Origin: Laguncularia racemosa
Taxonomy: Eukaryota; Streptophyta; Magnoliopsida; Myrtales; Combretaceae
NCBI GenBank assembly: GCA_037954665.1
Contig: JBBMOL010000022.1
Coordinates: 186,001 to 250,000, forward strand
DNA length: 64,000 bases
Direction: 5' to 3'
Made by a program: the position numbers and the translations under genes. How positions within the stretch are numbered: position 1 is the stretch's first letter; every line of letters starts with the position of its first letter. This document shows, piece after piece, positions 46,721 to 59,100 of this stretch. The notes beneath the pieces are model-generated. The model was given only the letters and a program-made list of their open reading frames with translations. It made no database searches and had not been told where the DNA came from.

Positions 46721-48166
46721 CTAATCCTTTTCTATTGAATTATCAACTTGCAACTCCTTTCCACTCCTAAGGGTCACTGCTTGAACATGTTCTCTAGGGT
46801 TTGTTTCTGTATTCCTAGGCAATGGTCTTGGTTGTCTTTTCGACATCATTTTTGTAAGCTGGCCTACTTGGTTTTCTAGGTTGTGGATAGAGGCTTCTTG
46901 ATTCCTAAGCGACGTCTCTATGCTTTGAAATCGAGCGTTAAATGTCTGAATAAATTTGGTCAAAAGCTCTTTTATACCTAGTTTCTTATCTTTAAGTGGA
47001 GGTTGTTGGAATCCATGTAGGGGCGGGTTGAGTGTGGTTCGTTGTTTATTTTGACCTTGATTGCTCCACAAGAAGTTAGGATGGTTTATCCACCTAAGGT
47101 TATATATATTGCTATAAGGATTATTTTGGGGCCTAAAGGGGTTTCCCATGTAACTAGCTTACTCTAATTGATCATGATCCATAAACCCTCTAGCAACAAC
47201 ATCACCCTGCATCATCTGAGATAATTGTGGTGCAACTAAAAGCTCATCAATTTTTCGAGTCAGAGTGTCAACTTTAGCTGATAATGCTATCACCACTTCT
47301 ACATCATATATACCTACAGCTTTATGCCTTACCCTAATATTTTCCCACTGGTAATTATTCATAGCCATTTCCTCTATTAAAGTTTGAGCTTACTCAGGTG
47401 TTTTGGTATTTAATGTGCCTCAAGTGGCAGCATCAATCATCTGCCTTATCGATAAATTGAGACCATTATAGAACGTTTGGATTTACATCTAAAGTGGGAG
47501 ACCGTGATGTGGACGTCTTCTCAATAGATCTTTAAAGCACTCTCATGTATCATATATTGTCTCAGATTCAATCTTAGCTTAAGCAAAGATATCACTCCTT
47601 AGTTTTGCAGTTTTGGTAGATGGGAAATACTTCTCTAAAAATTTCTTAGCCATTTCATCCTATATAGTGATTGATCCTCATGGGAGAGAATTTAACCTGT
47701 GTTTCGCCTTGCCTCTTAAGAAGAATGGAAACAATCTTAAGTGTATAGCATCATCACTAACCCCTTTAATTTTAAAGGTATCACATATTTCCAAAAAACT
47801 AGAAATGTGAGCATTAGGATCCTCATCCTTTAGGCCATTAAATTGGACAAATTGCTACACCATTTGCATAATGTTCGATTTAATTGCAAAATTATTCGTA
47901 GCAACCATTGGCTTAGTAATACTTGAGTCGGTCCCAGTAAGTTTAGGTCTTGCATAATCGGACATAGTCCTAACTACATTGTAATTCCCGTTACTAGCTA
48001 TATTGACTAGTTTGTTTTCTTCTTCCGTCTTAACTTTTGGAGGAGATCCTAGATTTAACTCGTCCACTATTTGTTTAACGCTCTTCTTCAAGCCCTTGAT
48101 GGTTCTCTCAATTTTAGGGTCTATTTCTAGTAGGTCCATTGAATTACTCTGGGTTATACACTGCAA
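46721..48166 (-). pseudogene. Athila gag (broken)
   Basis: The segment starting MQCITQSNSMDLLEID (48166) is followed after a stop by FVQFNGLKDEDPNAHISSFL, ICDTFKIKGVSDDAIHLRLF, LLRRRPHHGLPL and MAMNNYQWENIRVRHKA, all characteristic of Athila Gag. It continues with NPYSNIYNLRWINHPNFLWS (about 47060-47120), the Athila signature near the capsid C-terminus, and a coiled-coil segment (SLRNQEASIHNLENQVGQL). Several in-frame stops separate the parts. Confidence 0.85.
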
Positions 48167-48305
48167 AAGAAGACTTTTGAGTAAGTCACCAAGAAGAGTA
48201 GCAACTGAGATGAAAGAACAAAATGAAAAGAAAAAAAAAATGATTAGATTGATAAAGTATCAAGCATTCTTAATATTATAGTCCTCAGCAACAATGCAAA
48301 AAACT

Positions 48306-49751
48306 TAATAGCATTAGACAAGTGTACTTATTGATTAATGCAATATAGTGGATTAATTACGAATGTCATCTCACATATACTACAATTATTAATATTAATT
48401 AGTACTTTATTATCTAATCGTCAAATTAAAATGTATTAATTAACTAAGAAGTTTTAACTATTTAACTAATAATGATTAAAACAATGGAAAAAAAAGTAGA
48501 TATACTAAAGAATTTAAACTAATATGGTAAGGACACGTATTTAGATTTAGTTTCCTCCTAGAATCATATATAAGTTATTAGAGTTAATTCCAATTTCATT
48601 TTTATTTTTTTAATCGTAGGAATTTCGTAATCAAATTAATATCTTTCTGAAGATTATTAATTTTTAATCTTAGGTTGATTAATTGAGAGTTCTCTCGAAT
48701 TAAAATTCCTAAAATTGTATTATTGATCTTTGAATTCCTTAATTAGGTTTGACCCTAATTCAGAATATTTATGTCATCCTATCTCTAGGTTTGTATGCAA
48801 TTTTTTTCAATTACGCTAGATCTAATTATACAAGTGATTTTTCAATCTACTCATATAATATCAATAAGTAAAAATTGATAATCTAGAAATACCAATTCCA
48901 TACAATGAAGAATATACATAATTGAATTAAGAAAATAAAGACTCCATTGAATAATAACTAAAATAAAATTATATAATAATTCTAAGGTTTCACAAATTTA
49001 GATATAAGAAGAAATTAAGCTATCATTATGAGACAAATCTAACAATAAAATCAAAATAACTCATAATGAAAAGAAAAACCCTTGCAGAAATCTGTTCTTA
49101 CACTTCCGAAGTATACGATTTGATCTTCAATATTCTCTAGCTTCAAGGAGTTCTTCTCTTCATATGCTAAAAAACTCTCTTCTTTATTTTTTATTTTTTA
49201 TTTTTTGTCAAAAACTCTCTCCTTCCTCCTCCTTTTTGTTTAGGTATATATGGTATTTATATTATATAGCCGTCGAACTCAACATGACCCTTCAACACGG
49301 TCATGTTCAAGTTGTGTTCAACTTAAATATTTCAAATGTATCCAGATTTGAGGAAGATATGACCAACACAACCCCAACACAGTCATGTTGCTAGGCTGTG
49401 TTGCACAAATTCAACATGGTCATGTTTGGCTTCAAGTGCTCCGAAAGTTACACAACTACTAACATGGTTATGTTGTTTCCTCATGTATCTTTCTTGATTT
49501 TTTCTTCTTCTTCATTATCAACATGACCATGTTAACTAACTGTGTTGATCTTCAAACGCTCATAATTTCTTCATTTTAAATTTAAATCAAGTGAAACTTG
49601 ACTCATTTTCTTCATTTGTTGATTAGAGAATATATTAATCCTAAAATGAAAATATTATTCAATTAGGTAGCATATTTCTTTAAAATTCTTATAATTTCAA
49701 TAAATTTGTCATAAATCTTATTTACAAATATATTCTATTAATCATCTATCA
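48306..49751 (-). repeat. Athila 5' LTR (1,446 bp)
   Basis: Matches 35660-37017 along its length. It contains repeated AACATG(G/A)(C/T)CATGTT-type words (49270-49540). An internal block of about 88 bp (near 49535-49630) is absent from the 3' LTR. Confidence 0.88.
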
Positions 49752-49756
49752 TGTAC

Positions 49757-50902
49757 AAGTGTTAAAAAAAAAAAACAATAATGATCCAACAAAAGATAGA
49801 AGAACAAATATCTACAATTGAATCTATAAGAAAGTGAGATTCTTAAACAACCATTGGATATCATGATTGCAATAAAAATAAAAATTGCTTTTAAGAAGTG
49901 AATAATAAAACATAAAAACATGAAAAAAAGATGAAGGGTCTTGTAATATATAACTCCGGTTACTTGTCATTTTTATTTTTATTTTATTTTTTGTTTCAAA
50001 AAGTTATAAGTACAGTTGTTTCTTTATAAAATATGTAAGGCATGAAAAGTAAAATTGAAGAGGTAAAATAACGAAAAGGTAATATCAAAGAGATACTATA
50101 ACAATAAAAGTTTATGAAATTGTGTATTATAATAAATAAATCGTTTATAGAATTATTAAAAATGATATAATTTTTCATTAGGTGGTAAGTGTTATTTATC
50201 AAGAAAGAGAGTAATACACTTACTCTTACAAAACTGTTTTGTCTTCTCTCTTTAAATAACTTCTTGCCCCGAAAACCTCTCTCTTGAATAACTTTTCTTT
50301 ACTTATTTGTAACTTCCAAATATTTATTTATTCATTATATTGGTAAGATACCAAACTCTCGTCATTCACTTTAATATATATATATATAAGGTATGTAATA
50401 ATAGAAAGCAGATTTCTCCGAACAAAAATAAAAAGAAGGAAAACGTTTTCATCAGTTTATCTTCATAATTCCTATGTATCAATTATACACTAGAATACTA
50501 AAGCTGTTTGTCTTAGTTTGTGTGTGTGTGTTTATTAGCTATAAAATATTCAATCCAGCAAAGAAAGTTTACATGACAACATGAAATTGTTGCAGCGAGG
50601 AAAGCGTTGAATACCGATATAGGTTGTGTATTCTCCTCCGCACCATGTCCATGTATATACATTGCACATCTGGCTTTTACAGTTACACCACCCTGGCTCC
50701 TCAAGGCATAACAAATAGCAGTTGTTTTGGAGTACACGGTACAACTATGGAATTGAAATCACAAACCAAATTCCACACATTTCGCTCCATTTTTGTCATG
50801 TTGGTCTCCCATATCATCTGCTTGATTTTCTTTTCCAATCTTCCGTGAGACAATCCATTCTCACCCACCCACCCACCACCACCCTCGACGTAACTCGCAA
50901 CA
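49757..50902. other. Upstream region of the C2-domain gene
   Basis: AT-rich intergenic DNA, with poly-A near 49767 and a TATATATATATA stretch near 50375-50388. The last 200 bp, rich in CCACCC, probably hold the 5' UTR. No other gene. Confidence 0.5.
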
Positions 50903-52288
50903 ATGTCTGTGCTTTTAAATCCTTTCCAGTTGTTAGAGCTCAACATTATTTCTGCTCAAGACCTTGCCATTGTATCACGGTCCATGCGCACCTATGCGGT
51001 GGTATGGATTCGCCCCGACCGAAAGCTCTCTACACGTCTTGATGTTACTGGTAGAAACAACCCCACATGGAACGATAAGTTCGTTTTCCGCATTGATGAG
51101 GGCTTCCTACAATCGGAAACATCTACGATTATGGTAGAAATATATGCCTCTCATTGGTTCAAAGACATTCTCGTTGGCTCTGTTGGGGTATTAGTTAGCA
51201 ACGTAGTGCCACCAACCTCACGCCCCTTCCACCACGAACACCACATCGGAATGCGGTTCGTCGCTCTCCAAGTTCGACGTCCATCGGGTCGGCCTCAAGG
51301 TATTCTCAATATCGGCGTGGCGTTGCTTGATAGTTCAATGCGTAGCATGCCTTTATATTCACAACTTGAAAAATCTGCCGTGGGTTTTCGCGATTTGGTG
51401 GGCAATCAAGATCAAGAAAACAACAACAACAACAAAAACAACAGTAACGATGATTCTGCTCAACAAACAGAGCAACAGCACAACCAATTAATTCCCACCG
51501 CCGTGCCAAAACCAGAACTTAGGCGAAGTAAAAGTGATACGAGCTCCATGAAGTCAACCAAGAATGTTAAAACTCTGAACAGACGGGTCTCTTTCAGAGA
51601 AAAACCCAGTTCCGTGATAAGTTTCTCGGTAGGTGGATCTTCATCTGCCCAAGAGAAAAAGAAAGACAAATCCTCGATGCCTAGTTCTGTGGCCAGTGGT
51701 TCTCATGTGAGTGCAAAGGATAAAAAAGTAAAGCCTGGTGCAAAAAACAGTGGTTCTCTTGTTGGATTGAAAGTGAAGCCTAATCAGGAGGTCAGGGGGT
51801 TCGATTTAGGGGCCCAACCGAAAACGCTCAATGGGAAATTTTTTAACGGAAGGTCGCCCAAGAAACAGGTTATAACCCAGTCCGAGCTAGGACCATCAGC
51901 TTCTGAAGTCGCGGCCGCCATGGCAGCTAAGGATCTATATCAATTAGATAAAGTTGAACATTCGGAGGCTGGAGGATGGAGTTTGAACAATGAAAGCATC
52001 GAAGGTTTACAATCGAAATTGGAACGGTGGAGGACGGAGCTTCCTCCAATTTACGACAATGGTGGTGAATTCTCAAGTTTTCCGTCTAGCATAAAAAATG
52101 CACCGCCACCGCGGCCACGCGGTCGAAGGCACAAAAGTGAAGGTGACGGGCTCTTTTCATGCTTTAGTAACATATGTGGATGCGAATGCTCTATTGTTTG
52201 TGGTGGGAATAATGTCAACTCAAGAAAAAAGAGTCAAAGTAGACGAGCACTCAGAAGCCTATCATCTGTTAGTACGAGCTACGTTTGA
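50903..52288 (+). CDS. C2-domain (CaLB-type) protein with Cys-rich tail
   Basis: An intronless frame of 461 codons. Residues about 8-140 form a plant C2 domain: LLELNIISAQDLAIVSRSMR, TYAVVWIRPDRKLSTRLD, NNPTWNDKFVFRID and VEIYASHWFKDILVGSVGVL. This is the layout of SRC2/BAP-like calcium-dependent lipid-binding proteins, which dock at membranes. The usual paired calcium-binding aspartates are not evident in the first loop, so binding may be calcium-independent. Residues about 170-310 are low-complexity (Asn/Gln-rich, then Ser/Lys-rich). A further conserved-looking block is SELGPSASEVAAAMAAKDLY. The end (GLFSCFSNICGCECSIVCGG) is rich in cysteines, which could be acylated for membrane attachment. 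The ATG at 50903 starts just before the C2 domain, as in relatives. Substrate and role are unknown. Confidence 0.85.
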   Translation: MSVLLNPFQLLELNIISAQDLAIVSRSMRTYAVVWIRPDRKLSTRLDVTGRNNPTWNDKFVFRIDEGFLQSETSTIMVEIYASHWFKDILVGSVGVLVSNVVPPTSRPFHHEHHIGMRFVALQVRRPSGRPQGILNIGVALLDSSMRSMPLYSQLEKSAVGFRDLVGNQDQENNNNNKNNSNDDSAQQTEQQHNQLIPTAVPKPELRRSKSDTSSMKSTKNVKTLNRRVSFREKPSSVISFSVGGSSSAQEKKKDKSSMPSSVASGSHVSAKDKKVKPGAKNSGSLVGLKVKPNQEVRGFDLGAQPKTLNGKFFNGRSPKKQVITQSELGPSASEVAAAMAAKDLYQLDKVEHSEAGGWSLNNESIEGLQSKLERWRTELPPIYDNGGEFSSFPSSIKNAPPPRPRGRRHKSEGDGLFSCFSNICGCECSIVCGGNNVNSRKKSQSRRALRSLSSVSTSYV

Positions 52289-52812
52289 AATAATTGTTGC
52301 ATGCTTCCTTCCCCCTAGATGATTTTCATATGCTGGGCTAATGTAAATGACTAGGTGAACGAGGTTTATTTATTTATTTTTCATTTCCCCATCGTTTCAA
52401 TTGCAATTATTAAAAAAAAAAGAGAATTGTTTCTTAACTTTTGTTCTCCATGTTTTGGTTTGTGCTATAACCATAATTACTGCTTTAAGTTTCTCCAGGT
52501 TGATGCTTTATAAATACTGTATGCAATCTGGAGTAATCATTGCTTGCATTTTTCGTGGGGTGTGAAGGCGAAAAGTACAATGGTCACGAGCAAGTATGAT
52601 TGAATTGAGTTTCAACTCAGATCCATTTCAGTAGCTTTAAAGAATATGTTTGCTGTGATCATTCATTATGGTGAAATATCAAAATTTATTGGCATTCTGC
52701 AATCGTCTAAGACTGCGTTATATTCTTTCAACCAAATAGTGGAATAATTGTTCTTACACTATTCTATTACACTGAACCAAATAGTAGAATGACAATTTTT
52801 GTCAATTCTACG

Positions 52813-52855
<43 letters not shown>

Positions 52856-54239
52856 TCTAGTCTATTCCATCCTGCAAACTAAACCTTAATGATAAATATT
52901 TACACTTCGAGGCATATACTTTTATAGTAACAATCCATCACGTAAGTTGTGGGTCGGAGAACAACCCCTTTACTGTTTGGATTCTCAACGACATATATGA
53001 GACGTCAACACAACAAGACACTCCAACAGGTATATGGCTATCTTGCATAAACTACATAAACAAAAATATATATTTAAAAGTAATGCATGCTATTTTGTAA
53101 CAGTCATCGATAGATAAGGGGAATTCTTGCTCTCCATCGTCAAGCTTGAAAAGAAACTTCGTCGTCTCCATGACGACAAGGAGCCAAAAGCTAATAAAAA
53201 TAGCTGGTAGGTCTCCCATGTAGAGACTTTCATAATCATCCAAATGAAGAAAAAGGTAAGAGAAAAGCTATTCAAGAAGTCCTCACCGAACCAAGGTTAG
53301 CCTTTGGGGAATAAATAAATAAAGCCCCTAGGGTTGACCTACATGAAAAGGGGGGAAATTGTAGAAGTGTGAGCATTAACCATAGCTCATTGAGGTCTTC
53401 TCTCGCTAGCACCACGAACAAACAAACAACCAATTACCAAATACAATGTGCTATGATCTTGCATTACATCATTCCCAGCATTAATCCCCGCCCTTATGAA
53501 TGATCTCCCGATGAGGCTTCGATCAAAGCACAAGCATTCCTTGACCACTTAGATTGCAGAGGTTAAAGCAACGGATAGGTATACTAGCAACATGATTACA
53601 TATGCCCTATCGTGCCACCATATGGTGTTAATGGTCTTTTTATTACATATGCAATGCGTGTGTTTAATTAGTAAACTATTCGATGCACTAATTTTCCAAT
53701 TTTAGATGACTTATAAAATATATAGTTCAGATAATCCATTTACGTAATCATAAGTTTACTTGCACTGTGCACCAAGAGAAGCCAACAGAGTTGTAGATTT
53801 TTTGTCCAACCGTGCTTAAATTACGGAGGAGAAAGATTTTCTTCCACTAATCTTTCCAAATAAATTATTTTCCCCACTATTAAGTGATATGTAGTTATTT
53901 TGTAATGTGAGGGAGAGAAGAACTCCTAGTATTTCAAGGTATGAGATAACAACTTGCTTGACCTAATGGATTGTATCTGCAGTTAAATTGTTATTATGCT
54001 CCGTTTACGCTGATAAGCTAAAGTACATGAAAAATGTATATTTTTAAAAATAGTATTAAAATAGGGTGAGGAAAAAAAGTTAATAGGTGAATAGATTAGT
54101 AAAGGTGCATGTAGTACATATGTCTTCACTTTTGGTACTTTTTATAAAGAAGACACATGCACTATATGTGTCTTTTTCTTAAAGAGTTTGAACATGAGCC
54201 TTCAGTTCAAACATTTTGTAAAAGAAGGCATATGCACTA
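52289..54239. other. Intergenic DNA after the C2-domain gene
   Basis: 3' UTR, then no recognisable gene. Around 52690-52895 a possible MITE-like unit (taagactgcgtta at one end, aaactaaacctta at the other, with accaaatag repeated) surrounds the TA microsatellite, but ends and target duplication are unclear. Nothing identified from 52900 to 54239. Confidence 0.45.
52814..52850. repeat. (TA)n microsatellite
   Basis: About 37 bases of pure TA dinucleotides. Confidence 0.9.
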
Positions 54240-55490
54240 TGTCATGATTAGTGACATTAGTATAAGCATGGAAGGATTAACTTAGGTTTAACATGTTGTG
54301 AATTGCATCAATAGGGTGGTTTGTTTTAAGGATATAAGTACTATGTTTGGTTATCCATGAGCAAACCGGTTGGGAGCTCATATCGCTTTCCTAATAATGG
54401 CTATGGTGAGCCAAAACTAGTTGAGAATGTTGGTCCTCTCAAATATACAAGGGACCTTGGCAAAGCTAGTGAGGACACTCTTGATAAAGGATAGGCTTGA
54501 AACAGTCTTAAGAAGATCAAAAGAGACTATTGGTTTGCCATTCAAGAATGAGTAAAAAGTGTGAAGTTAAAGATGGTCAAACACCACATGGGCACTCCAA
54601 GAGGGGGAAAATCTTTTGTCTTGTGACAAGTAGTATCAAAGCAAAAGTTCCTAACTTAACAAGCTACTTAAATTCTACTTAGTGTAAGTTAATGAGTGGG
54701 TAATTCTTGTTGACAAATGGGCTTGTGTAGGTAAAGCTTGAGGGGAGAAGCGACCACCAAGTGAATGACACCATTACAAGAGGGGCAGCTATGTCGCAAG
54801 TCATGGTTGTAACAAAATTTGCACAAATCATTATAAAAAGTGCTACTGTAGCCACCCTACTATTTGGCAAACTTAATCAAAGGCGATCTTGAAGGACAAA
54901 GAGGAATGGATGAGGGCATGAGGGGAGCCAAAGGAAGCTTGAAGTCCTAGTAAAGATGATTTTGGGTGAAGTTTGACAACGCATTGAGGATGATGGCAAT
55001 CTTTTGGGGAAGGGTAATAGTGAGAGATTGGCCTTATAACCAAAGCATCATGAATATAGGTGGAGGTGAATGTGACAGTCCTTAACATTAGTGTGAACAC
55101 GAAGAGATTAGGTTGGGCTTAATGTATTGTGAGTAAAATTAATAGGGTAGTTCTAGGCGTATGGATACTTTAAAGGTTATCTTGACCACCTGTGAGCAAA
55201 CAAATCAAGAGCTAGTACTACTCTCCTAATGATAGTCACGGTAGGCCAAAACCAATTGAGATATTTGTCCTCTTAAACACACAAGGGACCTTAACAAAGC
55301 TAGTGAGAGCACTCTTGATGAAGGATGGGCTCAAAATAGTCTTAGGAAGACAAGAAGAAAGAGCGAGCTCACCATCTAAAAATGAGTAAAAAGTGTGAAG
55401 TTAAGGGTAGTCAAGTGCCACACAAACACTCCAGGAGGAAAGAACCTCCCATCTCATGACAAGAGTTGGTATCAAAGCTTTGGTTATTCT
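54240..55490 (+). repeat. Two diverged LTR-like repeats, each ending in a primer-site-like word
   Basis: Segments 54240-54650 and 55071-55490 align in order through words such as gagcaaac, tcctaatgatag/tcctaataatgg, acaagggacctt, gctagtgag, cactcttgat and aatgagtaaaaagtgtgaag. Both end in gtatcaaagc (54639, 55471), a decayed TGGTATCAGAGC primer site. The second begins TGTGACAGTCC at 55074. They are probably 5' LTR copies of the Gypsy element that follows, duplicated with about 420 bp between them. Confidence 0.65.
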
Positions 55491-55579
55491 AGTGAAAATG
55501 ACCATGACATGACAAGACGGCACAAACAACTGATTTAAGAGCATAGAGGAACAATTTGCTTGCTTGGACCAATGAGTAG

Positions 55580-56065
55580 AATCATTGGTGACTCTTTTGG
55601 TAAGAGTATCAAATCTTAAGCATTCTAACCAAGAAATGAGTGGTAGGGTTAAAGAGATGGTTGAAGATTTCAGTGTTACCATACACACACTCCAAGATGA
55701 GTTGCATGTGGCAACTAAGGATGTGAGAAGAGAAGTGGCTACTTATGCATCAATAGAATCTGTAGAAGATTTAAAGGCACAAGTTACTTTGTTGATGCAA
55801 GTTGTAGTGAATACTCCTACTTAAGCTCATTCATAAGTGGCACACTTAAAAATGCCCAAGCCTAAAACTTTCACTAGTGTGAGAGATGCCAAGCTACTAG
55901 AGAACTTCATATTTAACATGGGACAATATTTTGTAGTTGTTGAGTCCAACAATGAGAGAACTAAGGTCTCAATGACCACAATATACTTAATAGGTGACAC
56001 CAAGTTGTGGTGGAGCACCAAATATGAAGAAATCCAGCATGGTAAGGCACATATAGATAGTTAAG
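55580..56065 (+). pseudogene. Gypsy gag, N-terminal half
   Basis: A helical segment (MVEDFSVTIHTLQDELH, 55650 on) is followed by the conserved capsid start KMPKPKTFTSVRDAKLLENF, then NMGQYFVVVESN, TTIYLIGDTKLWWSTKYEE and a stop at 56062. This matches the Retrotrans_gag fold (E-N-F...M-E-Q-Y-F ... Y-L-x-G-D-A-x-L-W-W). Confidence 0.85.
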
Positions 56066-56138
56066 TTTAATTAAAGGCTAAATCACAAATGTTAAGTATA
56101 GTGCTTGAAAAAAGTTAAGAGGGTTTTGGTAGGGATTG

Positions 56139-59100
56139 TAAGCCCCACAATTTTTTTTTTCAAATTTGAATAGAAATCATTAGGAGAAATCTAAGAGATA
56201 ATCTTGAGAGTCAATAAGATATTTAACCCCAACCCTAAATACTATCCCAATATACCTTGTGAAACCTTAAGACAATAAATTAAAATCTTAAGTTGAATTC
56301 AAACCTTGAAATAATAATTTGAAAACCTTAAACCTTTAAGTGACAAATTGGAACCCCGATTCAATTCAAAAACCCTAAAATGCTAACTCAAAGTCCAAAT
56401 TTGATTCTTAAACCCTAAAACACAAATTCAAAACCTTAAGGTTGAAACTTATATCCTAAAGGCAAAAATACCCTAAAAGAACCATAATTGAATATCGATA
56501 GCTAATGCTAATCATCAAACAATGTTAACTAAAACAATTTAATAGGAGTTGACATTGAATTTAGTTCTATGTGGCATGAATTGAGACTAGGGTAGCAAGG
56601 ATGTTTTGTCTTCTAATTGTTATCAAATTATCCCGAAGTCACCTTAATGAGGATGTTTAATTGCTCCCTTCAATTGATCATTGGATAAAGGAATTTACCT
56701 AACAATTCACTCTATAAACCATCGGCCATGCTTAAGGGTGTACTTAATTTAACACATCAACTTAACCAAAGGATCCTTCTCAATTTAGGGAACAAGGGGA
56801 CAAGCTAGGATGGGCTAATGTGTGGTGTGTGTTAAATGTGGAGTAAAGTTTTTCCAAAAGTAGAAGCTTGGCTAAACCATAAACATTCCATGAAATACTA
56901 GTCCTTGCCTTTATCCAATTGAATGAAATTGTCTTATGTGTAATTGAGTTGCATTAAATAACTAATTAGAGCCTTAAAGCCCCAATGACCATTGGCCATC
57001 TTCTCCCTCTCTCCTTTCCACATTACAATTCCTAAACACTCAACACTCAAGAAATGAAAGAGGAAATCAACATCTCTACATCCACACCACCACATGCCAC
57101 TGCCACTTAACCATCTCATCATCCTCCCTCACTAAATCAAAACCACAAATCACCATCCATTTCCACCCTCATCTAGCGAAACCCCCCTTCTTAGCCCTTG
57201 TATTTTCACTTCCATTCAAGACACTTAAAGGAAATAGCGACCCAACACTTGTATTAGAGTTAAGGAAGACTAACTTGAAGGAGTTGAAGCAAGAGGAAGG
57301 TGGAAGTATTCAATGGAATTAAAGGAAGGAGGAAGCTAGCACTACTAGAAGAGCATCACATAAGTAGGATTGAAGCCACTCTATTTTACTTGTATTTTGA
57401 CCTTTAGTTTAAGTTATGACATTGAAGTTTTATGTAAAATCTATAGAAAATCCATTTATATCTCTTTTAGGTCAAGTTGTGCAATAAGTTTTCCCTTGTA
57501 TATTTTCTTAGCTTCATTATGTACTTAAACATTTTGGAGCTTTAGAAGCATTAGCACATCAAAATGTTGGGATTATCTAATGAAAATATTAGAAAGCGAT
57601 TGTTTTTCTTACATGACCGAATCTTTAAGGAAGTGTAAAAGACTACATCTTGATTCAACAAACATTTCATCCCCATAAGTGACATTATGAAGATTGGTTA
57701 AAAATGATTAGAAGTGGTAAATTAGAAACATGAGGATTTCTTCCCTAAAACACCCTTGGTCGAAACATACAAAGGTGAAAAAGGCCACATTTTGAACTTC
57801 AAAGGTGCTAAATATCTCTAATAAGTACTAGGTGTATTGTTATGGAAGAGCCACTATCCCAAGTTCAAGGGCTGAATCAAGAAGAAAGTCAAGTGGCTGA
57901 AGCTGAAGTTCAAAGGGATTCAAGTCCAATAAGCCTACCTCAAGGACCAATCACAAGATCCCAAGCTAAGAAGTTGCAACAAATCCTAATTTCTCATGTA
58001 TAGGGTTTGGTAAACATCACAAGTGAGAAGCTTCAAGGAATCCAAAACTTCGAGGCAAGGGATGATCAAAAGGAACTTAATGTGATGGAAATCAAATGGG
58101 AAGAACCGGTCCAGGATCAAGGCTGCCGGCATTGAAGTCGGTTTTGAAAGGAGCTCCAAACCTGCAAATGTACGTCGCCAAGAATGCCGCCGGCCTTTAC
58201 ATATACGCCGTCGGCCTTGAGCCGGCCTTGACAGCCGGCCATCTTTTAATTACGTTGTATTTTTCCTTATTTCGCGAATTACAATGTATTGCTCGAATGT
58301 CTTCATATATATACCGAGATAAGACGATGTAAAGGGAGTTTTTTTGTCATCTTTGAAATACCAGAAAGCTTGTCGCTTCAATTCCTTGCGTTCTTGATTG
58401 AATGCATGCTAAGAAACTTTCAGGAGAGAGTTGATCGATCTTTTCCTGTGGAGAGTTTCGAGGTTAGGGCTTGATTAGTTCTAACTTGTTCATCGATCCG
58501 TCTAAGAAAACCTAAATCTAAACTATCTTAGGGTTTGATTCCAATTAGATCCGTGGGTTTTTGTGTTGTTGTTGTGGGGGTCCGTAATAGCCAAAAGGGG
58601 TTCTCAAGCGCAACTGCGGTGGTTCCGGTATCATGTATGATTAAGAACTGATTAGAACTGATTAGGTTGAAAGGCATAAAATCCTCCCTAAGAACACTCT
58701 ATAGCCGACGCCCCTTTGATGAAGAACCAATGACATTTTCTTTTATTTTTACTAAAAAATGAGATAAATTTTGATTATGGAAGGATTGGAATTAATACAT
58801 CTTGATTAGGTACAAATCTTGAAGTGTTAGATCAAAAACATGCAAAACTGATAAGAAGCCTTAAAAATCCTAGTTCGGCCATGAATTTAAAACATTCCCA
58901 GTAGGATTATAATACTAAGTTCATCAAATAAAAGTTCATTTGGGCCTAAGAATTAATTAGAAACTAATATAATAGGTTTAGGAATAAAAGGGAAACATAA
59001 AACCACCAAAATGGGCATGAAATCCCAACTAACAAACTAATTAGGCCCATAGCAAAAATTTAATGTTTGATTTGCAAAAATTGACCTTACTATGTGAAAG

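Larger units (their letters stand above)
35660..49751 (-). mobile_element. Athila-type Ty3/Gypsy retrotransposon, degraded, with a nested solo LTR
   Basis: A 14.1-kb element on the minus strand, flanked by the 5-bp duplication TGTAC (35655-35659 and 49752-49756). The 5' LTR is 48306-49751 and the 3' LTR 35660-37017; on the element strand they begin TGATA and end GCTATTA. Just inside the 5' LTR, about 48283-48300, is a decayed primer site (ttgcattgttgctgagga) resembling the tRNA-Asp-type site of Athila elements. The polypurine tract adjoining the 3' LTR is at 37018-37033. Gag, protease, RT, RNase H and integrase follow in Gypsy order, then an extra ATHILA ORF-1-type frame. Removing the 1.86-kb nested solo LTR leaves about 12.2 kb, normal for Athila. 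All frames are broken. Confidence 0.9.

Noticed and set aside
50722..51042. 106-codon frame overlapping the start of the C2 gene
   Set aside because: Out of frame with the clear C2-domain reading frame.
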